DNA from: a virus
DNA length: 64,000 nt
Strand: one strand, 5' to 3'
Virus record (IMG/VR): IMGVR_UViG_3300042991_001118
Coordinates: 52,167 to 116,166 of that record
This document shows positions 51,605 through 61,600 of this stretch, piece after piece. Under the pieces are notes generated by a model that was not told the DNA's origin, searched no databases, and saw nothing but the letters and a program-made list of their open reading frames with translations. Position numbers and translations under genes: made by a program. Position 1 is the stretch's first letter; each line of letters begins with the position of its first letter.

Positions 51605-53380
51605 CTATTTTCTAGATTTATGATCGGCCAGCCTTGTAAAAATATCTGGCACAGTTTTCACTCTACCTGGTTCGTCGGTGACGTGTGAGGCAGGTTTTAA
51701 CGTAGTCTCAACTAACTTTGGTTTAGATATAGTTTCATCCATAGGGACACCCTTACGGCGTTCTTTTACAACCATGGAAGGTTTCTTACGAAGGGCTTGA
51801 AGCAAAGCACTAGTTGTTTCTTGAAGTTTTGGCAACGTTTTGCATTTAGCTAAAATAGACCTGAACTCATGCAGTTCGGGAGTCTTCGCTAAAATACTTC
51901 CCAGTTCAAATCCAGTTACTTTTTCTTCAAAAATCTTTGCCATCTCAGTATTTATTATTTTAAGATTTGTGTTCTCGTTTTGCAAGAGCAAATTTTTCTT
52001 TCTTAGTGAAGAAATTTCTTCCTGCAATGATTTTTGGTATTGATTTTGTGCAACGCTTCTAGACTTTATAGATTCATTCCTTCCCATTTCTTTTCGTAAT
52101 GCACGTCTATAGGACTCGGTGGTTGGTTCGACGATAGTTTCTGGAGGAAGAGACGATTGCGGTTCTTCTGGTGCCTGGACATTATTTAACACTGGGATAG
52201 TAGCGTCAACCACAGGAACACTCGAAGCAGCCGGACTAACAGCAAAAATTGTACACAAAATGCCCTGCACAGCCTCTGGCGTGGCTGATTCATTTTTCTC
52301 TAGCTCTAAAGACAACTCAATAACATTGTCCTTCCACAACGCCACAATCTCTTTCGGGGCTAAATTCCTAGACGACAATTCTGACTTTATCAAGACCACA
52401 AGAGTTTCTAGACTTTCCCCAGGACGAAAAAGATTAAATTTCTTTTTGATATCCTCTCCTAATGCATCCAACGCGACACTAAAATTCGTAAGGAAAGTTA
52501 CCTTCGTCGTCGCTACGGCTGTGTCTACAGATGGAGGAGTGTCAATAGGTGTTGAAATAGGAATCTCCTCTTCATACATTCGACCATTTCGATATACGAC
52601 CTTTTTCGATCGTTTCATCACGCTATCTCCTATATTACGTTTTGTGTGCCGGACAAGAGTTTTCAATGTCTCCACGAGCAAACACAATTCATTTTTCCTA
52701 GAACTACGCTCGGCCAAAAATTTAGCATCGCTTAACCGAGGATCCCATGTCGGATTCCAACCTTCTTTTGTAATTTCTTCCTGTAAAGCACTTAGCTTCT
52801 CATAGCACAACTCGGCAGCCTCCTCTTTACGAACGGCATCCTCTCCGAGTGTATTAAGAGTTTTTTGCAAACTCTCGTGCAGCACTGCGCCAGGAGTAGA
52901 TGGCTCGGCTACTAAATCAAACGTCTCAGGCTCAAAATCCTCCATTACTTCGTCTACACCCGAACCTAAACGTTTTGTGCTTCCGTGCGCTCTGGATGAA
53001 ACTCCTATAGAAAGACCATCCTCGAACAACGCAGCCGCCGTTTTCCCCGCTTGTGTACGCAAAGTCTCTAACGTCCCCCATATCTCTCCATTTTCTTTTA
53101 GCTGCAAATCCGTAATGATAATAGCCGCCTCTTTAAGGTCCGGTCTTCCATCTTTAGGATGCTCTAGATGCCCCCATACACTCCTGGCTTTTATGGCACG
53201 CATAAATGGGCTATCCTCTTTGCAATGCCTTTCCCAAATATGCCGTGGATATATCCTGTTATTTTTGTTTACGACACCACAATGCTGAAACTTTCCACGG
53301 ACTCTCACTTTTCCGTCTGCTAACTTTGTAATCCCCTCCTGTAACATCTGCAAAGGGATTGTGTCTTCCAAAAGCAGCAT
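51605..53380 (-). CDS. Prohead protease fused to scaffold-like tail
   Basis: A 591-aa protein from the ATG at 53378-53380 with SD GGAGG. The first 170 residues match T4 gp21-type prohead protease: NKNNRIYPRHIWERH (39-53), VWGHLEHP with His74, SIGVSSRAHG with Ser128 or Ser129, and VAEPSTPGA. The next 420 residues are a mixture of disordered Pro/Thr-rich and coiled-coil stretches (KSLQEEISSLRKKNLLLQ), similar to scaffold proteins. The protein thus may serve as protease and core. The protease would cut scaffold and capsid proteins. A coding overlap of 122 bases with the next gene is unusual. Confidence 0.8.
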   Translation of the reverse strand: MLLLEDTIPLQMLQEGITKLADGKVRVRGKFQHCGVVNKNNRIYPRHIWERHCKEDSPFMRAIKARSVWGHLEHPKDGRPDLKEAAIIITDLQLKENGEIWGTLETLRTQAGKTAAALFEDGLSIGVSSRAHGSTKRLGSGVDEVMEDFEPETFDLVAEPSTPGAVLHESLQKTLNTLGEDAVRKEEAAELCYEKLSALQEEITKEGWNPTWDPRLSDAKFLAERSSRKNELCLLVETLKTLVRHTKRNIGDSVMKRSKKVVYRNGRMYEEEIPISTPIDTPPSVDTAVATTKVTFLTNFSVALDALGEDIKKKFNLFRPGESLETLVVLIKSELSSRNLAPKEIVALWKDNVIELSLELEKNESATPEAVQGILCTIFAVSPAASSVPVVDATIPVLNNVQAPEEPQSSLPPETIVEPTTESYRRALRKEMGRNESIKSRSVAQNQYQKSLQEEISSLRKKNLLLQNENTNLKIINTEMAKIFEEKVTGFELGSILAKTPELHEFRSILAKCKTLPKLQETTSALLQALRKKPSMVVKERRKGVPMDETISKPKLVETTLKPASHVTDEPGRVKTVPDIFTRLADHKSRK

Positions 53381-53654
53381 TTTTATCCTCCAATACTTCA
53401 AATGTTCCATTACTCCTGTATAGGATATGGCAATGGAGCTTCAGGCAATCTAACATCTCCATGCCATTTTTTAAATGCAAAATATAAGCAGTATCCCTTG
53501 CATTGTCTAAACGCAAATAATAAGTGTCTGACTCTTCAAACTTCTCATCCGGTATTTGCAAGACAATGCGATTCTTATTCTTCTCTGGATTATAATGAAA
53601 ACAAACAATGCTAAATTTTGCTAAACTTTCCGGTGGCTTTAAATTACTGTTCAT
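53259..53654 (-). CDS. Hypothetical protein with long overlap
   Basis: A 131-aa protein from ATG 53652-53654 (MNSNLKPPESLAKF). Body is beta-strand rich (RIVLQIPDEKFEESDTYYLRLD, ILHLKNGMEMLDCLK) and looks like a compact folded domain. The last 40 residues overlap the start of the prohead protease. The gene fills an otherwise empty gap. No function can be given. Confidence 0.5.
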   Translation of the reverse strand: MNSNLKPPESLAKFSIVCFHYNPEKNKNRIVLQIPDEKFEESDTYYLRLDNARDTAYILHLKNGMEMLDCLKLHCHILYRSNGTFEVLEDKNAAFGRHNPFADVTGGDYKVSRRKSESPWKVSALWCRKQK

Positions 53655-54504
53655 AATCCCAGTTGACCGAAATACTTGACTGGTCTTCTTTCCCATCAGA
53701 TGCATATTCGTACGACACTAAAATATTCGTGCCATTCTTGGGAACAAAATCTGGCGAAAAATGGAGTACACCCTTGCCTGTCCTGTAATCTATCAAACTC
53801 TCTTTGTCATTTAAGGCAAAAAATTCAGTTGGAACAGAACCAAACTTTCCATATCCATTATCTCGTATTCCATCTAAATATGTGTCCGACGATCCCGTAA
53901 AAGTGATCTTTATCGATGATGGACATATTGGAGCATTCGCTAAGGAAAAATTAAATTCTGTTTTTGTCCCATCTCCAATTCCCAATACCTCGTCAATAAT
54001 ATCGGAATCATATGCCCTTCTGATTTTCAACACAGGGGTTTTTAATGGTTTAGAACCAGAGGCGTAAATAATCAGTGTTGTCGTAGAATAAGCACATGGA
54101 AGTTTTAATCTATTTCCGACCAATAATCCAGCATCTCCTAAGATAGAAATGTCCGATCCGTTCCAGGCACAAACCTGTACAGCGTGAAGGATTGGAATAT
54201 CTTTATAAGATGTGCTGCTAGCAGTTCTCTTTTGCACCAACGTTCCCAATCCTTTATCAAAATTTCTAATCTCAAGCTCTTTGGTGTCGTATTTGTAAAA
54301 AAATGGAGGTAAGGCGGATTCACATCGGACGTAACATGGGAAGCGGTTCGATTCTGCTGGTTGAATATTGATACGAATTGGGCGGAACCCAACAATCGGA
54401 TGTAAGACTAGACCCTTTTCCCATAACTGGGTAAAAACAACCTGTGGAATATTTGCGCCCAATCGGCCTTCTTCACTACTACTGTGAACTACCGTCGTAT
54501 ACAT
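53644..54504 (-). CDS. Structural protein with INY module
   Basis: A 286-aa beta-rich protein. The C-terminal half has KTEFNFSLANAPICPSSIKITF followed by DNGYGKFGSV, IDYRTGKGVLHFSPDF and ILVSYEYA, a clear copy of the module found across the virion. N-terminal half has LHPIVGFRPIRINIQ and no known domain. Likely a capsid decoration or core-associated protein in the head gene cluster. Confidence 0.6.
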   Translation of the reverse strand: MYTTVVHSSSEEGRLGANIPQVVFTQLWEKGLVLHPIVGFRPIRINIQPAESNRFPCYVRCESALPPFFYKYDTKELEIRNFDKGLGTLVQKRTASSTSYKDIPILHAVQVCAWNGSDISILGDAGLLVGNRLKLPCAYSTTTLIIYASGSKPLKTPVLKIRRAYDSDIIDEVLGIGDGTKTEFNFSLANAPICPSSIKITFTGSSDTYLDGIRDNGYGKFGSVPTEFFALNDKESLIDYRTGKGVLHFSPDFVPKNGTNILVSYEYASDGKEDQSSISVNWDYEQ

Positions 54505-54515
54505 CGTATTCTCCT

Positions 54516-54559
54516 AAAATCTCCACTAGGACAATAGCGTTCTAGTGGAGATTTTTTTT
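54516..54559 (-). terminator. Hairpin, possible attenuator
   Basis: Arms AAAATCTCCACTAG (54516-54529) and CTAGTGGAGATTTT (54542-54555) pair over 14 bases with a 12-nt loop. On the plus strand it would be a strong terminator with a run of eight T. On the coding minus strand only four U follow the stem, so it is probably a partial terminator or 3' stabiliser after the 250-aa structural gene. Confidence 0.55.
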
Positions 54560-55310
54560 AGTTGTTATGGTAAGGATATCCTGTGATCTCACCCTTTACG
54601 AGAACCGTTCCGACATGCGAATCATCTCCAAAATAGGAAACACAAAGATTCATCGTGGTAGATGGGTCTCCAGAAGTTTTCTTTTGAGCAAAAAATCCGA
54701 TCTCTTCCTGATCTTTGATTCCATCGATATAATTCTCGGCACCGTCTGGATAGACAATAACACTGCGTCTAGCTCCACCGCTAGATACATCAAAACCAAT
54801 TGGTGTCGTAAAATCGGACCAATCAGAATGTTTGTATCCAGATGAAACAGGCAACGTAACGGCATTATAAAACGTAAAATCAATTTTCCCTTCGTTATAA
54901 TTTACCGTTCCGACTTTCATTGGATATGTCGGTCCAACTGGTCCATTCGTTTGCCACAGGACTCCATCGCCATTGGTGTCTTCTACTCTTTGCGGAACAA
55001 CGGCATTCGTATCGACAATCACGACTGTCTGTGGAACAATTCGACGATTCTCGAAAATTCCACGGAATCTATCTGATGCAGCGACTCTCAAAGTTGTAAT
55101 AACCTCTGCCGGAATGGTGGAAACCACTCCTCTTTTTTTCAAAGAAAAAGTCAATACTCCACGTCCAGTGTTTTGGATATCAAAACCTTGTAATTGTTTG
55201 CAGCTAGGGAATGGCATCCTGGCGATGCATCGAGGGACAACATCATTTACTCCAAGCCCATTCATTTCCGCAGATTTATTCATGTATTCAGACATTTTAA
55301 TATCTACCAT
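54558..55310 (-). CDS. Structural protein with INY module
   Basis: A 250-aa protein. After a helical N-terminal part it has DTNGDGVLWQTNGP, then GTVNYNEGKIDFTFYNAV, one copy of the repeated virion module, and a second half with YPDGAENYIDGIKDQEEIG. Situated in the head gene cluster before the 286-aa relative; likely a capsid-associated protein. SD GAAAGG precedes the ATG. Confidence 0.55.
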   Translation of the reverse strand: MVDIKMSEYMNKSAEMNGLGVNDVVPRCIARMPFPSCKQLQGFDIQNTGRGVLTFSLKKRGVVSTIPAEVITTLRVAASDRFRGIFENRRIVPQTVVIVDTNAVVPQRVEDTNGDGVLWQTNGPVGPTYPMKVGTVNYNEGKIDFTFYNAVTLPVSSGYKHSDWSDFTTPIGFDVSSGGARRSVIVYPDGAENYIDGIKDQEEIGFFAQKKTSGDPSTTMNLCVSYFGDDSHVGTVLVKGEITGYPYHNN

Positions 55311-55320
55311 GGTATACCTT

Positions 55321-55647
55321 TCAATTTAAATTTGGATTATCACCATTATGCACTCTAATAACCGTGATAAGAAGTTGAACATTGCCCTGGGCAAATAAAG
55401 CCAAGTCCCTGCTACTTGACTGGATTATTTGCCCATCGGACTGATTTGGAGGAATGGATTTGGATGTCCCCACAATTGTGGACCACGTTGTCCCGTCATT
55501 GGAAGACTCATAGTGAATTGCAGCAGACAAAGCATCATCCAAATTTTCCACGATTACATATACAGGAATAGCCGAATAATTTTTAAAAAACAAAATTCTA
55601 TTCCCAATACCGGGAGCTAACAAGGTTTGCCCTTCGGATTTTAACAT
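55321..55647 (-). CDS. Small beta-rich structural protein
   Basis: A 108-aa protein with strands FFKNYSAIPVYVIVENLDD, AIHYESSNDGTTWSTIVG and LLITVIRVHNGD, fitting a small Ig-like or jelly-roll decoration protein. SD AGGAG. It lies between the giant protein gene and other head proteins. Family not certain. Confidence 0.5.
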   Translation of the reverse strand: MLKSEGQTLLAPGIGNRILFFKNYSAIPVYVIVENLDDALSAAIHYESSNDGTTWSTIVGTSKSIPPNQSDGQIIQSSSRDLALFAQGNVQLLITVIRVHNGDNPNLN

Positions 55648-55649
55648 TT

Positions 55650-58600
55650 TTAATAACTCCTGGCAACATATTCTAGTTTATGCCATAAATGCTTCATTTC
55701 TAAAGCCGACAAGTGGGAACACTCCTGATTCAACAACCGACCAATTTTAGCCTTATGCTGTCTGTGTACCATTTCAACTAAAGGGTATTTTTGAAGCAAC
55801 ATCGACAATGTCTTATCGACCCTTTCGCTCGCGACATCGGGCGATGTTCCAGCCTTATTCTCTATATCAGTAGTAGCTTCACCTGGGATGCTATCCTCTG
55901 TTTCATCCGGCACAGACGGTTCTTCTAATGGTTCAGGTTCCGTCGTAGAAGCGACTTCTGCTCCAATGCCAGACTCGACTGGTTCTGGTGCTTTAGGAAA
56001 TTCTTGAGTAAATTTCTCGTGAACATCCGAAAAATCAGACGCGGCCTTTTTTAATTCATCAGACGTTGCTAAAATCTGTTCTGAAAATTTCTCTAAACTA
56101 TCAGTCGTTTTCTTTCCCTGATCAATGCTTTTCAACAAAGCGGTTGCCTTCCCTATAATCCCTTGGAACTCCACAATGGATTTCATCGCGGCACCAAGAA
56201 GGGAAATTCCATCCGCAAAAGTGTTCGATATCACAGTAATCTCTTCACCTTCAGGGACTGACAACTGTTCAAAAAGCGTTCCATTCGGGTTAATCTCTAG
56301 TGCTGAATACGCCGGAACAATCTGCACAGAAACCGCAGCAAGAGACTCTACCAAATCGCGATATCGTGAATTACTAAGATTGGATATCGGAACCACAGCA
56401 GTCGTCCCATTTACGATATATCCAGAATTCTCTCGAACAATGGATTCAATTTTGAATTTCCCGACATTCTCTCTCAGATATGCGACAAGATATCTACGCT
56501 TTGTTTCTGATACATCTCGAAATTTTTGCAAATCCACAGACCGTATTGGCGTTGCCTGTACACGGCTGTACAGCCTCCGCCTTGCGATTTCTCTTAGCAT
56601 TCTTGGATTTCTAGCCATTTCATAAAGACAAGAGACTATAGAGGCATTCCCTGGGATTAAACGGACATGCTCAGACGAAATTTTACGTTTACCCGATTCC
56701 GTGCTTACTTCACATATTGTCCCTAAATTTGACAAGAGAATAGCTTCGGATTCCTGCTCAATGGGATTTTCGTAATCAATCTCAACAGAAGTTGTGTCCA
56801 TCTCTGGTGCAATTTCTATCGTAACATCACTTTTTTGTGGATTCTCGCCCATCGCGATTTCTGCCGTAGGATTTTCTGCTGCGACATCAGACACGCTAAA
56901 AATAGACTCAATCGCAGCGACAATGGTTTCCTCTGAGGCTTCAGGACAAATTGCTTTTGCCTTTTCTATAAGCAAAGCGTTTTCGACATCACTGTGTACC
57001 AAATCTAAAAATTCAGGATTACTGGTCAATTTCTGTATCACGTCATCGAGTCCAATTTCCTTTAAAGAATCAGGATTTTCTGTCGTGATAGGGGTTGTTG
57101 CTGTTGCGATGGCAGAGGCCGTTGCCACGGTTTCTACACCAGACATTGTTTCCTGTGCCGCCTGCATTTCTGGCGAAGTCTTAATCGCGACAACTTGGGT
57201 ATTCCCAGAGGCTGCAACAATTGGAGTTATCTCTGCCTGTTGAATTTCTTGCTCAAAAAGGAACCGATTAGAAAGACTCGATGTCCGGATTTGTCCGATT
57301 CCAAATCCCAATTCTTGTGGAGTATAGCTTCCAAGAACAGGAGATGACAAAGCCAAAGACAAAGCCTCGTGCATTCTTCCCTGAGAAATCTTTGATACTA
57401 TCCGGGGATTCTCAAGAATTCTTGAACAACACATACCCTGAGAAGCCGTTTTCAGAACATTGAAAGCCTCTATAATATCAGATTTATGGCATTTTTTACG
57501 TCCAATTTTTTGAAACAGATTTAATTCTTTGGAAGTAATTGGTGTCTTACTCTCTATGAGCAATGCCCGTTTATATCCCAGGAACTTCTTTATATTGTTT
57601 CGACACAATGATTCAACAGCACCTGCTGTACCTTCTTCTGGAACAGGTACGCCTCCTTTTTCTTCCGGAGGAGCGTCTTGTTGTTCTGGTACTTTTTCTT
57701 CGTCTTCATCATCTTCATCGTCTTTAGAATCCACATTAACAGGTTCTTCATCTTCAATTCCAGCATTCAACTGGTCAACCTCGTTTTGCAAAATCTTCGC
57801 GGCGATTTTCTTCGCGGTCTGCTTGTCGATAACATTTCCGTTAATTACGATATCCCCAGGATTTCCGCTTTCTCCATTATCTCCAGATTCAGAAGAATAC
57901 TCTGTTGGTGTAGCGTTTTCAGCTTCTGGAGAAACAGCATCGCTAGTCCCTGACATATCTTCTTCATGAAGCCGTTTTCTCCTAGACTTTATCATGCTAA
58001 CCCCTTCTTTCAAAACTTGCGCTTTTACTTTTTTATAATCTTGCGGCGGTTTATTATTGGTATAATCTTCCGATTTCAGCCAATTCTGAATTTTTCCCAT
58101 AAAATTGGATACATGTTTTTTCCCAGAAAATTTTTCTTTCCATTTTTCTATATCTGATTCATTAAAAATCTTCTCGTAAGCAAGAATTTGCAGCAAAATT
58201 CCAAATCCTGCTTCGACTTTTTGTTCTACATTTGGAAGATTATCATAAGAATCAGATAAAATTTCTATTATTTTTTTATCAGATTTTAAAATAGATATAC
58301 AATGAAAAAGATCAAGAGGATTATCAAATAATAAAAAAAATATTGCTAAGTTTCTGATATAATTATGGCGAGACTCTAACATCCCTTTATACAACTTAGC
58401 TCTAGCTTGTCCCGAAAAAGCATCTATTACGGTATATAAAAGTTTATACCTTTTTTCATTATGTGTTTTTTCTATAATTTCTGTCGCAATATACTCATCA
58501 ATCTCAAGAATCGCGGATATTGTTTTTTCCACATCCCGGCTATCTAGAATCAAGTCTTTTTCCACCACATTAGATAACTCTACGTCAAGATTATTCATTT

Positions 58601-61600
58601 TTAAACTATCTTCTTCTATATTTTGCGCAATGATAGCTTCTATAAAATCAGCTAATCCATGAGTATCCTTTTTATCGCCTGTATAGCCTCTAGCTTTCTT
58701 TGTATCATCTTTACCTTCCTCTGTATCATCTTCACCTTCCTCTGTATCATCTTCACCTTCCTCTGTATCATCTTCACCTTCCTCTGTATCATCTTCACCT
58801 TCCTCTGTATTGGCTTCATCACTAATAACAAAAGAATCCCCAAAATCACACTCTTTTCGTATAAAATCAGCGTCATCTTCTGAAACAGAATTGTTCCCTA
58901 CTAGTATCTCTTCAAATATACTTTCAAAATCTGCAAAATTTGATTTTATAATATTAGAAAAATTCCTAACTCTATCCCTATTCTTGGATAAAAGCTCTTT
59001 TAATGTCTTAACAGCTAAATCTTTAGCTTCCTTACGCGGAAAAACTTCATTCCCAAAAGCAGCATCTATAGCCGCAAATTTAACATCTAAATCACCAGAA
59101 TTAGAAGCATCCTCAATAGATTGCAATATATACTGTCTATCACGAGATTCTGCAATATGTTGAGCTACAATAGCTGCCTTGTCATCACTAGGAATATTCT
59201 CATTCTCCATGGACTTGGAATGTATTTCCTGCTTCTGCTCTGGTGGTACCTCTTTATCTGTAACCATACTTTTCACAAAGTCAGTTTTTTCTTTCGTAGT
59301 GATATCTTCTGCATCCATGATTTTATCAAATACATTAGGATTTTTCGCAGCCGCCTTAAGAAATTTTTTAGGTTCTCTCTTCTGAACTCCTGGCGCACAT
59401 CCCGGGAATTCTTCTAAAGCATTACCCATATCTTCTATAGAAAGACCACTTATTCCTTTCTCAACATCTTTCTTCGCCGAAGGAGATTGAGCAACAACAT
59501 CTAAAACTACTGGAGGGTTCCATGTTATAAAATCTTTGACGACTACGTTACCAATACCTACTTGAACACCTTTTGCTATCATATTCTGAGCATGTTCTGT
59601 TGTAGAATTCGTAGTTACATATTTTCTGAAATCAGACAGACTAATTCCTGCTACATCAAAAAATTCTGCTGGTGTTAATTTGAAATAATCTGCGCGAGTA
59701 GACGCAACTCCGCCTCGCGTTGAAGATGGAACAGTGTATACATGCCGTACCCACCAATTTTCAAGACCATCTAGAAAAATCAATTCCAAATTCCAGGCAG
59801 ATTGCAACGGGGTATCCTCGACATTTATTAAATATCCTGCTGGCAATGATGACTGGATAGACTGTTCTAATTCTCTAATTGCATTTTCTGTGTATATAGC
59901 AGCATCTTTATATTTTTCGTTCTTTATAAACTCTTGCTGTGTTTTCTCCAATTCTTCCCTAGCATCAATAATCTTCTTTACCACATCTGCTAGAGGGAAA
60001 AGACTCTTAGACGATGGCGGACGCTGATCGGTGGGGAAAATATTATAATCGCCAACTAGATTACCAAGGATAGAAGCCACTTTATTTTTAAATTTTTGGA
60101 AAATATTAGAGTCTCCAATTACAGGAAAATTCTCCAATTTTTTCAAAAATTCTACCTTACCGAACGCGACTTCTCCACCGCGAAAAGCATAAACATATCT
60201 CGGATATTTTTTAGCTGTGGTTTGTGCAACAATAATACTGCCAGACTGTACCAAACTTTTAGCGTCAGAAGGAACTACCTTTTTTTTACTCAAAAAACCA
60301 GAAAGCCATCCGCCAATGGTTCCTACTGCTAATGTCGTAAACCAAATAATCCCAGTAGTAGTCAAGAAATCAAAAAATTCTAATATTTTTCCATGTTTTC
60401 TTGTGCAACTTTCCTGCAATATTGTAGGGAGGCTAGTGTAAGTTTCACTGCTTTTATCAAGTACAATATTTGTATATTGATCATTTGAGAAATCAACATT
60501 AGAAAAATTATTTTTCAGATCTGGAATGATATTAGGATTTACTTCCCGAACAACCCTGATAAATTTCACATTAACTGGGGATTTAGTGTTCAATGGGAAA
60601 GAGAACTTGAAAACATATTCCAAATGCAACTGCGAATAATCTCCGACCCTGAAAAATTCTTTATTTAATGCCTTTATTAAAAAACCAAGCATAAAATCTG
60701 TTGCTTTTAATCCAGTAACTTTCGCTACGTTGAGCACACTCCAAAATCGACATTTCAAAGAAAAAACAACATAAATTTCAGGAGTATATTGCGACTTCGT
60801 TTCATTATATTTAGATATAAGTTCTTCTGCATCCACATTCCCTATAACACGCGCCGAAATATCAACAGCCTTGTCTGTTAAATTTTTAACAGACAATTCG
60901 CTGAATGGGTAATTATCTGGAGACATATTTTTAAAATCTATAACCATTCTATTAAATTTTGTAATATTCTCCTGTTTCTTTACCCACTCTGGATTTTCCC
61001 TATCTCCCTTTCTAGTAGGAACTCCAGTAGTATCTATGTCGTAAATTGAATTCTTGTCCTTTAACATACTAGGATTAGAATTCATATCTAATAACAAATC
61101 CAGAAGATTAGAATCTTGTTGTGTTTTTGACAGTGTATCTTTTAAAAAGGGGGCGTTTATTATTGCTAATAAATCATCCCTTAATTGTCTATAACAAAGA
61201 GAATTTAGTTCGGAGAACAATCCAGCAATACAAGAATATGCAAGTTTATAATGTTCAGACACAATTTTCATAACACCAGCATTCTCAATTGCTATAATAG
61301 CTGGTTGCAAAGAAGATTTTAAATTTGAGATATCAACCAAAAGATCACTTCTTAAATTATTAAAAGATCTCTCAATCTCCTTTGCCTTTATCTCTTTTTG
61401 CGAAACAGCCTGATCAATTGCCCTTTGGAATTTTAGAAGTTCAGAGTTGGACGATTTTTTTAATTCATCCTCGCGATCTTCTGCCGCCGAAATAAGTCTC
61501 TTTTCTACATCGTTAATTTGTATCTGAAATGCTTCTGGAGATTTAATTGTGTCTAAATCAACAAGTGCATCTACCATCTCTAACTTACCATCTTTATATG

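Noticed and set aside
52119-52805. 228-aa plus-strand open frame
   Set aside because: Antisense to the protease-scaffold gene; no SD or family.
58694-58812. Direct repeats resembling a CRISPR array
   Set aside because: Units are contiguous without spacers and are coding, so this is a tandem repeat.
58652-58876. 74-aa open frame with repeated IQRKVKM peptides
   Set aside because: It is an alternative frame of the 21-bp repeat inside the giant protein gene.
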